Under the pieces are notes generated by a model. That model was not told the origin of the DNA. It saw only the letters and a program-made list of their open reading frames with translations, and searched no databases. Below, piece by piece: positions 20,521-28,931 of a stretch of 38,353 nucleotides of DNA (positions are counted from its first letter, which is position 1; every line of letters starts with the position of its first letter). This stretch comes from Aquincola sp. Its GTDB lineage: Bacteria > Pseudomonadota > Gammaproteobacteria > Burkholderiales > Burkholderiaceae_C. The translations under genes and the position numbers were made by a program. The stretch covers positions 1 through 38,353 of the forward strand of contig JAOUIM010000002.1 in the NCBI GenBank assembly GCA_029884035.1. Direction: 5' to 3'.

Positions 20521-21834
20521 CTAGCGGATGTTGCCGGTATGACCGAGCGAGTAGCGGCCTGGCTGCGGCCACACGGTCAGGCCGTGCGGCTCGGCCCCGA
20601 CCTTGACCTGCTGTACGTCGCCGCTGCGGGTGTCGAAGCGATAGACCACGTCGTCGTAGCGCGCGGCAAGCCACAGGTACCTGCCGTCGGCGCTGACATT
20701 GCCCATGTCGGGGCTGCCGCCGCCGGGGATGCCCCAGCGCGCAACGACCTTCTCGGTCGCGAAGTCGATCACGGTCACGCTGCCGTTGCCGTTCTTCGGC
20801 CCGTGGATCTCGTGCGCGCCGCGATTGGCCACGTACAGCTGCCTGCCATCTCGGCTCGGGTACAGCCCATGCGTGCCGACGCCGGTCGCGATGAAGCCGA
20901 CCTGCGTGAAGGCATCGCCGTCAACGATGTGCACGCCGTCCGCATGCATGTCGGCCACGTAGAAGCGGCGACCATCGGGGGCAATGCGGATGTCCTGCGG
21001 CATGCCCTTGGTCACGGTGCACAGTTCGGTCGCACCCGGCGACCATGTCTGTCCCGGCTTGAGAGGCACGACCTTGAAGCGGGTCGTGGGCATCACGAGC
21101 TTCAAGTACCCCATGACCTTGCGCTGCACGAGGTCGATCTTCACGAGCGTGCCGGCGAACTCGCAGGTGAAGATCGCGTAGCGCCCATCGATCGAGAAGT
21201 CGGCATGGTTGACGCCGGGACAGCCCGGCACGGCGATCTCGAACTGCAGCGCCATCGTCTTCGGGTCGCGGAAGTCCAGGCGCTTGCGTGCCTCGGCCAC
21301 CACGATGGCGGACTTTCCGTCTGGCGTGGCGTACATGTTGTACGGGTCGTCGACCATGATCGGCTTGCCTGGCTTGCCCGTCGCGGGGTCGATCGGCGTC
21401 AGGCTGCCGTCGGTACGGCCCTCGGCATTGTTGGTCACCCACAGCGTGCGCATGTCCCACGACGGCACGATGTGCTGCGGCCCGATGCCCACCCTGAACC
21501 GGTCGACGACCTTCATCGCCTGCGGGTCGATGACATAGACATCGCCCGCGCGAAGGTTTGGCACGTAGACGCGTTCGAGATCGCCAGCCACGGCGGCGCT
21601 GAGCTTGCCGGCCGCGGCTTCGCTGTACAGGTTCATGCGTTCGGGCACCGGTGGCATGCCCGGAACGGTCGCCACCGGGGTGATCACCGGCGCGGAAGCA
21701 GGCACGGAAGGCGCGCTCGCGGCCGGTCTCGCCTGGGCCGATGCGCGCGGAGCCGCCAGCCCCGTCCACGCGACGGCCCCCGCCGCGCCGACCATCACCA
21801 AGACGCCACCCGCGCGTGACCAACTCCGGTTCAT
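20521..21834 (-). CDS. Exported YVTN/YncE-type beta-propeller protein
   Basis: N-terminal signal/TM; repeated blades (VYVPNLRAGDVYVIDPQAMKVVDRFRVG..., FYVADMHADGVHIVDGD..., LYVANRGAHEIHGPKNGNGSVTVIDFATEKVVARW). Confidence 0.8.
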   Translation of the reverse strand: MNRSWSRAGGVLVMVGAAGAVAWTGLAAPRASAQARPAASAPSVPASAPVITPVATVPGMPPVPERMNLYSEAAAGKLSAAVAGDLERVYVPNLRAGDVYVIDPQAMKVVDRFRVGIGPQHIVPSWDMRTLWVTNNAEGRTDGSLTPIDPATGKPGKPIMVDDPYNMYATPDGKSAIVVAEARKRLDFRDPKTMALQFEIAVPGCPGVNHADFSIDGRYAIFTCEFAGTLVKIDLVQRKVMGYLKLVMPTTRFKVVPLKPGQTWSPGATELCTVTKGMPQDIRIAPDGRRFYVADMHADGVHIVDGDAFTQVGFIATGVGTHGLYPSRDGRQLYVANRGAHEIHGPKNGNGSVTVIDFATEKVVARWGIPGGGSPDMGNVSADGRYLWLAARYDDVVYRFDTRSGDVQQVKVGAEPHGLTVWPQPGRYSLGHTGNIR

Positions 21835-21866
21835 CGTCCTTGCTCCCCGACCCTGAAATGGGGTCG

Positions 21867-22691
21867 CTATTGTCCACGCCGCGTGCGTTGCCGGATCGCC
21901 GCGACGCTCGCCTCGACGATCAGTTCGAGACCGGCGCGGCCGAGTTCGGCCGTCGCGCGACGAGGATCACCTTGCACGCCGTTGCCCGCTACCGGCGCGG
22001 CCGCCATGGCCGCCGGCCGCACCAGGGCCTCGTCGACCGCCAATGCGAGCGCGGTGTCGGACAGCCCGGCATGGCGGCCGATCTGCGCATCACTGAATCC
22101 GCGCTCGCGCAGCATCTGGTCGAAACCACTCGACGACGCGCGGTAGTACTCGCCGAGCGCGTGGACGTGAACCGGCGGCGTCCGCTTCGCGCCGTTCACG
22201 CGAGCGGCCACATGGTCGAGGCTGCCCAGGTAGCCCCCATGGTCGCCGAGGAGGACGACGTCGCGAAAGCCGGCGCGCGCCAGGCTCAGCGCCGTCGCTT
22301 CGAGCATCGACTCGAAGGCGGCACCCGGCATGCTGAGCGTGCCCGGCCAGCGCATGTGCGCTGCCGGCGGATCGATCGCGCCTTCAGGCACATAGGCCAC
22401 AACCGGTGCGACGAGCGCGTTGCCCAGGCGTTGTGCGATCCGCTCGGCCAGCCAGCGTGCGCGCGCGTTGTGCTTGCCCAGCACCATGTGCGGTCCGTTC
22501 TGCTCGGTGCCGCCGATCGGCACGAGGGCGATCGTCGCGCCGGCAGCGATGCGCTCTCGCAACTCGACCCAGGTCAGCGCATCGAGATGAACCGTCGCGG
22601 CTGCATCCGCGCCCGCGCGCGCCACCGAGCCAATGGCGGCGAGCGCGAGGGCCACCAGCAGGCAGCGCGTGGTGCTACTCGTCGTCGCCAC
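21867..22691 (-). CDS. Creatininase-family protein with predicted signal peptide
   Basis: LVPIGGTEQNGPHMVLGKHN, LLGDHGGYLGSLD, HALGEYY; in-frame GTG at 22691 gives VATTSSTTRCLLVALALAAIGSVARAGADA. Start tentative. Confidence 0.8.
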   Translation of the reverse strand: MATTSSTTRCLLVALALAAIGSVARAGADAAATVHLDALTWVELRERIAAGATIALVPIGGTEQNGPHMVLGKHNARARWLAERIAQRLGNALVAPVVAYVPEGAIDPPAAHMRWPGTLSMPGAAFESMLEATALSLARAGFRDVVLLGDHGGYLGSLDHVAARVNGAKRTPPVHVHALGEYYRASSSGFDQMLRERGFSDAQIGRHAGLSDTALALAVDEALVRPAAMAAAPVAGNGVQGDPRRATAELGRAGLELIVEASVAAIRQRTRRGQ

Positions 22692-23487
22692 CGAGGATGC
22701 CGCCCAGCAGCCCGCCGCCGGCGATGCCGCCGAGCACCGAGCCTTCCTCGCGAGAGCCACCGCGCTGGGGCGCCGCTGCGAACACGCGCGAGGCCAGGCG
22801 CGAAAACGGCAGGGTCTGAAGCCACACCGTGCCCGGCCCGGTGACCTTGGCGAAGAACAGGCCCTCGCCGCCGAACAGCGCCGTCTTGATCTTGCCGACG
22901 TACTGGATCTCGAAGTTCACGTTGGGCGTCAACGCCACGACGCAGCCGGTGTCGATGAACAGGGTCCGACCAGGCTCGAGTTCACGCTTGACCACGGTGC
23001 CGCCGGCATGCACGAACGCCATGCCGTCGCCATCGAGCCTCTGCATGATGAAGCCCTCGCCGCCGAAGAAGCCGACGCCGAGTTTCTGTTGCAGGTAGAT
23101 GCCCAGCGACACGCCGCGCGCGGCGCAGAGGAAGGCGTCCTTCTGGCAGATCAGCGTGCCGCCGAGCGCCTTCAGATCCATCGGCACGATCTTTCCGGGG
23201 TACGGCGCCGCGAAAGCCACGCGCAGCTTGGTCGACGCGTTGTTGGTGTAGACCGTCGTGAAGAGCGACTCGCCGGTGACGAGCCGCTTGCCCGCACCGA
23301 GCAGCTTGCCGAACAGGCCGCCCTGCTGCGCCGAGCCGTCGCCGAACACCGTATCCATGCCAATGCCGGCATCCATGAACATCATGCTGCCGGCCTCGCC
23401 CACGGCCGCCTCGCCGGGGTCGAGTTCGACCTCGACGAACTGCATCTCGGAGCCCTTGATCTCGTAGTCGACGTCATCCATCGCCAT
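22675..23487 (-). CDS. TIGR00266/AIM24-family protein
   Basis: MAMDDVDYEIKGSEMQFVEVELDPGEAAVGEAGSMMFMDAGI...GFFGGEGFIMQRLDGDGMAFVHAGG...; Gly-rich tail. Confidence 0.88.
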   Translation of the reverse strand: MAMDDVDYEIKGSEMQFVEVELDPGEAAVGEAGSMMFMDAGIGMDTVFGDGSAQQGGLFGKLLGAGKRLVTGESLFTTVYTNNASTKLRVAFAAPYPGKIVPMDLKALGGTLICQKDAFLCAARGVSLGIYLQQKLGVGFFGGEGFIMQRLDGDGMAFVHAGGTVVKRELEPGRTLFIDTGCVVALTPNVNFEIQYVGKIKTALFGGEGLFFAKVTGPGTVWLQTLPFSRLASRVFAAAPQRGGSREEGSVLGGIAGGGLLGGILGGDDE

Positions 23488-23548
23488 GGCGAATTGCACC
23501 CTTCCCTTCAATTCAATAAGGCGTTGAGCCGGGCCCCTTGTCCGTGCA

Positions 23549-23564
23549 GGCGTTGCGCAACGCC
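23549..23564. repeat. Perfect 16-bp palindrome, intergenic
   Basis: GGCGTTGCGCAACGCC. Confidence 0.35.
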
Positions 23565-23634
23565 ACGCCAGCCCTTCGATTTCGCGCCGCGCGAGCCCCC
23601 CAGGCGTTGCGCCGAGCCCGTAAGGACCGCGTGC

Positions 23635-23650
23635 CGGTCCGGCCGGACCG
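23635..23650. repeat. Perfect 16-bp palindrome, intergenic
   Basis: CGGTCCGGCCGGACCG. Confidence 0.35.
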
Positions 23651-23720
23651 CAAGTGTGCCGCAATCACCTCGCGCCGGCCGTGTGCGGCGCGGCGCCGCG
23701 AGCGCGCGGTCGGCCGCCGC

Positions 23721-24122
23721 TCACGCGGATTGCGCCATCCGCAGCATCGTCGCCACCGTGATCGAGCCCAGGGTCGCGCCGGTCGTCTGATCGATCTCGG
23801 CCAGCACCTGTCGCAGCGCACGCTCGGCCGGCGTCGTGCCAGCGCCTGCCGGCGCCGGGTCCGACTCGAGATCCTCGAACACACGGACCACGTCCAGCAG
23901 GGTCAGGCGGCGTGCGTTGGCGACGAACCGGTAGCCGCCGCCGACGCCACGCACCGACTCGACGATGCCCGCACGCGCGAGGTCGGACAGCACCTTGGCC
24001 AGGTGGTGCGCCGACTCGCCATACTTGACGGCCACCTCGACCGCAGGCACCAGCTCGCCCGGCCGCGCCGCGAACTCGAGCACGCTGTACAGCGCGAGCT
24101 GGGTGTTCTTCTGCAGCTTCAT
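23721..24122 (-). CDS. Rrf2-family transcriptional regulator (no Fe-S cysteines)
   Basis: MKLQKNTQLALYSVLEFAARPGELVPAVEVAVKYGESAHHLAKVLSDLARAGIVESVRGVGGGYRFVANARRLTLLDVVRVFEDLE; no Cys anywhere. Confidence 0.88.
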   Translation of the reverse strand: MKLQKNTQLALYSVLEFAARPGELVPAVEVAVKYGESAHHLAKVLSDLARAGIVESVRGVGGGYRFVANARRLTLLDVVRVFEDLESDPAPAGAGTTPAERALRQVLAEIDQTTGATLGSITVATMLRMAQSA

Positions 24123-24180
24123 CTCAGGGAACCCGCAACGCGACACACGAAACAAGCGCGACCAAGCGGTCGCCGCGAAA

Positions 24181-24329
24181 CCGGATTTGCCAGGCCGCTG
24201 GCAGGCCTTGCAGGCCGCATGGCCGCGAGACGCGGCCACGCCTCGGCCCGTCCAAGCCGACGCAGGTCGACTTGGAGCCGCGGGACTCGGCCCCCCTGGG
24301 GGGAGACGCGAAGCGGCTTCGGGAGGGAT
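24181..24329. repeat. GC-rich intergenic hairpin-containing element
   Basis: GGCCGCG-AGA-CGCGGCC (24221-24237) followed by a CCCCCCTGGGGGG C-run/G-run motif; resembles elements at other junctions here. Confidence 0.4.
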
Positions 24330-24815
24330 TCATGTCGGGCCGATCTCGAGCTCGAGCGGGATCAGGCGCCCCGCGCGCAAGCCTTGGCTGCGGAAGAACG
24401 ACAGGATCAGCTGGTTGTCGCTGGCCAGCATGGTGCGCAGGATGCGTACACCGACGTGCTCGAAGCGCTCGCGCATCGCCCCAAGCAGTTGCGAGCCCAC
24501 GCCCTTCTGGCGCGCGCGCGGGTCGACATCGATCGCGAACACCCAGCCGCACGGCGGCGAGCCGAATTCCCAGTCGCGCACCTCGCCGATCACGAAGCCC
24601 AGGACCCTTGCGCCAGCCACGGCGACAAGGAAGTGACGCAGCCCCTGGCCATTGACGCCATAGCGGCGGTAGACGCGCTGCCAGTAGTCGGCCTTGTGCA
24701 GGCCGGTCACGGTGGCGTCCAGCGCGATCACCTCGGGCAGGTCGGCGTGGCGCACCGCGCGCACGCGCACCGCTGGCCCGTCGGTCTTCGGGTGCGGGGC
24801 AATGCGCCCTGCCAT
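24330..24815 (-). CDS. GNAT-family N-acetyltransferase
   Basis: VRAVRHADLPEVIALDATV...FVIGEVRDWEFG...AIDVDPRARQKGVGSQLLGAMRERFEHVGVRILRTML. Confidence 0.88.
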   Translation of the reverse strand: MAGRIAPHPKTDGPAVRVRAVRHADLPEVIALDATVTGLHKADYWQRVYRRYGVNGQGLRHFLVAVAGARVLGFVIGEVRDWEFGSPPCGWVFAIDVDPRARQKGVGSQLLGAMRERFEHVGVRILRTMLASDNQLILSFFRSQGLRAGRLIPLELEIGPT

Positions 24816-24873
24816 GCTGGTTTTCCCGCGGTGGGTCACGGTCGGAAGACGATCCAGATCAAGTCAAAAGGCG

Positions 24874-24891
24874 CATTCCAGTACCAGAATG
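24874..24891. promoter_or_regulatory. Candidate operator: imperfect 18-bp dyad upstream of the ABC transporter operon
   Basis: CATTC-CA-GTAC-CA-GAATG: symmetric at 14 of 18 positions; 41 bp upstream of the ATG at 24933. Confidence 0.35.
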
Positions 24892-24932
24892 GCTTTTACA
24901 CCCTTCATTCTAGGGGCTCCCAGGAGACACAC

Positions 24933-26099
24933 ATGGGCCTCAATCCCCAATCCGTTCGAAGTTTCGCCCGCCGCTGGCTGCTGCCGCTGGGTCTGCCTTT
25001 CGCGCTCGCCGCCCCTGCCTGGGCGCAGGAGCCGATCCGCATCGGCAGCTTCCTGTCCGTGACCGGGCCGGCATCGTTCCTCGGCGACCCCGAGCAGAAG
25101 ACGCTCGAGATGCAGGTCGACAAGATCAACGCCGAGGGCGGCGTTCTCGGCCGCAAGCTGCAGTTGACCGTCTACGACGACGCCGGCGACGCCGAGAAAG
25201 CGCGCACGTTCGCCAAGCGCCTGCTCGAGCAGGACAAGGTCGACGTGATCGTCGGCGGCTCGACGACGGGAACCACGATGGCCGCGGTACCGCTGGCCGA
25301 GGCCGCGGGTGTGCCGTTCATCTCGCTCGCGGGCGCCGTGGTGATCGTCGAGCCGGTGAAGAAGTGGGTGTTCAAGACGCCGCACACCGACCGCATGGCC
25401 TGCGACAAGATCTTCGTCGACATGAAGGCGCGCGGCTTCACCAAGGCGGCGCTCATCTCGGGCAGCGGCGGCTTCGACAAGTCGATGCGCGGCGAATGCC
25501 TGAAGGTCGCGCCCAACCACGGCGTGCAGATCGTCGCCGACGAGACCTATGGTGCGGCCGACACCGACATGACCGCGCAGCTCACCAAGATCAAGGGCAG
25601 CGGTGCGCAGGCGGTGCTCAATGCCGGCTTCGGCCAGGGCCCGGCGATCGTGACGCGCAACCACAAGCAGGTCGGCGTCAACCTGCCGCTGTACCAGTCG
25701 CATGGCGTGGCGTCCAAGGAGTACATCAAGCTGTCGGGCGACGCGGCCGAGGGTGTGCGCCTGCCCGCCGCGGCGCTGCTGGTGGCGGACCTGCTGCCCG
25801 CCGGCGACCCACAGAAGCCTGTCGTCACTGGCTACCGCAACGCCTACGAAGGCAAGTTCAAGAGCGATGTCTCGACTTTCGGTGGCCACGCGCTGGACGG
25901 GTTGATGATCGCGGTGGATGCGATCAAGGCCGCCGGCGGCACCGATCGCGCCAAGGTGCGCGACGCGATCGAGGCCACCAAGGGCTACGTCGGCACGGGC
26001 GGTGTGGTCAACATGTCGGCCACCGACCACATGGGCCTGGACCTGAGCGCCTTCCGCATGCTCGAGGTCAAGGGCGGCAACTGGTCTCTGGTCAAGTAG
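24933..26099 (+). CDS. Branched-chain-amino-acid-type ABC transporter substrate-binding protein (possible aromatic acid binder)
   Basis: Signal peptide (RRWLLPLGLPFALAAPAWAQ), EPIRIGSFLSVTGPASFLGDPEQKTLEM...; AGGAGA Shine-Dalgarno upstream. Confidence 0.93.
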   Translation: MGLNPQSVRSFARRWLLPLGLPFALAAPAWAQEPIRIGSFLSVTGPASFLGDPEQKTLEMQVDKINAEGGVLGRKLQLTVYDDAGDAEKARTFAKRLLEQDKVDVIVGGSTTGTTMAAVPLAEAAGVPFISLAGAVVIVEPVKKWVFKTPHTDRMACDKIFVDMKARGFTKAALISGSGGFDKSMRGECLKVAPNHGVQIVADETYGAADTDMTAQLTKIKGSGAQAVLNAGFGQGPAIVTRNHKQVGVNLPLYQSHGVASKEYIKLSGDAAEGVRLPAAALLVADLLPAGDPQKPVVTGYRNAYEGKFKSDVSTFGGHALDGLMIAVDAIKAAGGTDRAKVRDAIEATKGYVGTGGVVNMSATDHMGLDLSAFRMLEVKGGNWSLVK

Positions 26100-26121
26100 G
26101 CATGGCAGCGGCGGGCACGCG

Positions 26122-27006
26122 ATGGGCGGCTCCTGGCTGCAATACGTCGCCGGGGGGCTGACCGCCGGCGCCATCTACGCTCTCGTCGCGCTGGGCTTCT
26201 CGATCGTCTACCACGCCAGCCACGCGATCAACTTCGCCCAGGGCGAGTTCGTGATGATCGGCGGCATGAGCGCGGTGTCTCTGGTCGGCCTGGGCCTGCC
26301 GATGTGGGCGGCGCTCCCGTTGGCGGTGCTCGGTGCCGCGATCGTTGGCCTGCTGGTGCAACGCCTGGCACTCGAGCGTGCGCAGGCCCGCGGCCAGGCC
26401 GACGTGGTCACGCTGATCATCATCACCATCGGCGTGGCGCTGTTCCTGCGTGGGCTCGCCCAGTTGGTGTGGGACAAGCGCATCCACGCCCTGCCCGCCT
26501 TCTCGGGCAGCGAGCCGATTCCGATCGGCGGTGCGACCGTGCTGCCGCAGAGCCTGTGGGTGCTCGCCGGGGCGACGCTCGCGGTGCTTGCGCTGGGCTG
26601 GTTCTTCAACCGCACGCTGTACGGCAAGGCGATGCGCGCGACCGCGATCAACCCGCTCGCGGCGCGCCTGGTCGGCGTCTCCACCCGCGGCGTGATGCGC
26701 ACCAGTTTCGCGCTGGCCGCCGCGCTCGGTGCGCTGGGCGGCGTGCTGACCGCGCCGATCACCTTCACCTCGACCGACATCGGCGTGATGCTGGGGCTGA
26801 AGGGCTTCGCCGCGGCGATGCTCGGCGGCCTGGGCAGCTTCGGCGGCGCGATTGCGGGCGGCCTGCTGCTGGGCCTGATCGAAGGGCTGGGCGCGGGCTT
26901 CATCTCGTCGTCGTACAAGGACGCGATCGCCTTCGTGGTGATCCTCGTGGTGCTGTTCCTGCTGCCCGGCGGGCTCGTCGGTGCGCGCCGCAGCGACAGG
27001 GTATGA
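26122..27006 (+). CDS. livH: LivH-type ABC transporter permease
   Basis: GGLTAGAIYALVALGFSIVYHASHAINFAQGEFVMIG; LivH family signature. Confidence 0.93.
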   Translation: MGGSWLQYVAGGLTAGAIYALVALGFSIVYHASHAINFAQGEFVMIGGMSAVSLVGLGLPMWAALPLAVLGAAIVGLLVQRLALERAQARGQADVVTLIIITIGVALFLRGLAQLVWDKRIHALPAFSGSEPIPIGGATVLPQSLWVLAGATLAVLALGWFFNRTLYGKAMRATAINPLAARLVGVSTRGVMRTSFALAAALGALGGVLTAPITFTSTDIGVMLGLKGFAAAMLGGLGSFGGAIAGGLLLGLIEGLGAGFISSSYKDAIAFVVILVVLFLLPGGLVGARRSDRV

Positions 27007-28130
27007 CTCCCCCCCGTAGCGCCTTCGGCGGTCCACGCCCTCCCCGAGGTCGGGCGGTTCGCGAGGCGTTCGAGTCTGCGCAGGCAGACTCTCACGCCCA
27101 CGCTCACCCCCCCAAGGGGGGCGACGCCAGCGGACCGGCAAGGCCGGATTCGCGGCGTCCGCTTGGAAGCGCGCTGGTACGTGCATTTGATGCGGTGGTC
27201 GGGCTGGTGCCGCGCGGTCCGCAGCTCGGCGCGCTCGCCCTGGTGCTCGTGCTGCTGCCGTTGACCTTCGCCAACAACTACTTCTACGAGGTCGCGATCC
27301 TGGTCGCGCTCAACGCGATCGTCTGTGTCGGCCTGAACCTGCTGATCGGGTACGCGGGGCAGATCAGCCTCGGCCACGCCGGCTTCTACGCGCTCGGCGG
27401 CTACGGCAGCGCGATCGCCGCTGCGCGCTGGGGCTGGCCGGTCTGGGCCTCGATGCCCGCGGCGGTGCTCGCGGTGGGCGTCCTGGCCTGGCTGGTGGGC
27501 CGACCCACGCTGCGGCTGAAGGGCCACACGCTGGCCATGGCCACGCTGGGGCTGGGCGTGATCGTCTCGATCGTGCTCACCAACGAGGACCGCATCACCG
27601 GCGGACCCGACGGCATGGCGGTGCCGCCGCTGGTGCTTGCCGGCAGCACGTTGCGCGGCGAAGCCGTGTGGTATGGCATCGCCGCGGCCGCGCTGTGGAT
27701 CGCGGTGTGGCTGGCGGGCAACCTGATCGACTCCCCGGTGGGGCGGGCACTGCGCGCGCTGCACGGCTCCGAGGTCGCCGCCGAGACGCTGGGCGTCGAC
27801 AGCGCACGCTGGAAGCTCGTCGTGTTCGTGATCTCCGCGCTGTTCGCAGCCTCCGCCGGCGCGCTGACCGCGCACTACGCGGGCTTCATCACACCGGCCA
27901 AGGCCTCCTTCCTGCACTCGGTCGAACTGGTGATCATGGTCGTGTTCGGCGGCATGGCCTCGGTGTGGGGCGCCGTGCTCGGCGCGGTGGTGCTGACCGT
28001 GCTGCCCCAGGCCCTGACCGTGCTCAAGGACTACGAGATGATGGTCTTCGGCGCGGTGCTGGTGACGACGATGGTGTTCTTCCCGCGCGGCATCGTGCCG
28101 ACCCTGGCGGGCTTGGCATCGAGACGCTGA
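27003..28130 (+). CDS. livM: LivM-type ABC transporter permease, possible repeat-derived N-terminal extension
   Basis: CVGLNLLIGYAGQISLGHAGFYALGGYGSAIAAARWG; ATGA overlap with livH. First ~55 codons are low-complexity; later in-frame GTG codons are alternative starts. Confidence 0.9.
   Translation: MTPPRSAFGGPRPPRGRAVREAFESAQADSHAHAHPPKGGDASGPARPDSRRPLGSALVRAFDAVVGLVPRGPQLGALALVLVLLPLTFANNYFYEVAILVALNAIVCVGLNLLIGYAGQISLGHAGFYALGGYGSAIAAARWGWPVWASMPAAVLAVGVLAWLVGRPTLRLKGHTLAMATLGLGVIVSIVLTNEDRITGGPDGMAVPPLVLAGSTLRGEAVWYGIAAAALWIAVWLAGNLIDSPVGRALRALHGSEVAAETLGVDSARWKLVVFVISALFAASAGALTAHYAGFITPAKASFLHSVELVIMVVFGGMASVWGAVLGAVVLTVLPQALTVLKDYEMMVFGAVLVTTMVFFPRGIVPTLAGLASRR
27072..27091. repeat. 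Perfect 8-bp-stem hairpin inside the livM 5' region
   Basis: GAGTCTGC-GCAG-GCAGACTC. Confidence 0.55.
27107..27159. repeat. C-run/G-run plus nested hairpin element, copy 1
   Basis: CCCCCCCAAGGGGGGC then GACGCC-A-GCG-GA-CCGGC-AAG-GCCGG-ATT-CGC-GGCGTC; homologous to 29646-29700. Confidence 0.6.
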
Positions 28131-28133
28131 ACG

Positions 28134-28931
28134 ATGACCGCCACCAGCATCCTCGCGGTTTCCGGACTGGCCAAATGCTTCGGCGGCCTGCAGGCGATCG
28201 ACGACCTGTCGTTCGAGGTGGCACCGCGCACGGTGCACGCCATCATCGGACCCAACGGCGCGGGCAAGACCACGCTGCTGAACCTGCTGACCGGTATCTA
28301 CCACCCCGACGCAGGGCGCGTCATGCTGGCTGGGCGCGATGTCACCGGGCTGCCGACGCACCTGTGGGCCACAGCCGGCCTGGGACGCACATTCCAGAAC
28401 CTGCAGATCTTCTTCAACATGAGCGCGCTCGACAACGTGATGGTCGGGCGCCACCTGCGCGAACGCTGTGACCTGCTAGCCTCGTTGCTGCGCACGCCGG
28501 CGCTGGTGCGCTCCGAGCGCGCGTGCCGCGCCTCAGCGCGCGAGCTGATGCACCGCGTCGGCCTCGACGCCTGGCTCGACGCGCGCGCCGACAGCATGCC
28601 CTACGGCGCCCTCAAGCGCCTGGAGATCGCGCGCGCACTCGCGCTCGAGCCGCAGGTGCTGCTGCTCGACGAGCCTGCGGCGGGTCTGAACCAGACCGAA
28701 GCACGCGAGATCGACGCGCTGATCCGCGAGCTGGCCGCCGGTGGCATGACGGTGCTGCTGGTCGAACACAACATGCGCCTGGTGATGGAGGTCTCGGACC
28801 GCGTGCTCGTGCTCGACCGCGGGACGAAGCTGGCCGAGGGCACGCCCGCCGAGGTGGCGCGCGACGAACGGGTGATCGAAGCCTATCTCGGCGTGGCCGA
28901 CGCCGAGTCCACGGAGGTCGTCGATGCTTGA
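28134..28931 (+). CDS. livG: LivG-type ABC transporter ATP-binding protein
   Basis: Walker A GPNGAGKTT; Walker B VLLLDEPAAGLNQTE; LivG-type layout. Confidence 0.94.
   Translation: MTATSILAVSGLAKCFGGLQAIDDLSFEVAPRTVHAIIGPNGAGKTTLLNLLTGIYHPDAGRVMLAGRDVTGLPTHLWATAGLGRTFQNLQIFFNMSALDNVMVGRHLRERCDLLASLLRTPALVRSERACRASARELMHRVGLDAWLDARADSMPYGALKRLEIARALALEPQVLLLDEPAAGLNQTEAREIDALIRELAAGGMTVLLVEHNMRLVMEVSDRVLVLDRGTKLAEGTPAEVARDERVIEAYLGVADAESTEVVDA

Noticed and set aside
23538-24932. 465-codon upstream extension of the substrate-binding protein ORF (853-aa ORF)
   Set aside because: Runs antisense to Rrf2 and GNAT; the true start at 24933 has a Shine-Dalgarno and signal peptide.
26208-28454. 748-aa minus-strand ORF across livH-livM-livG
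   Set aside because: Antisense to three confidently identified transporter genes; translation is repetitive His/Gln/Arg-rich without domain features.
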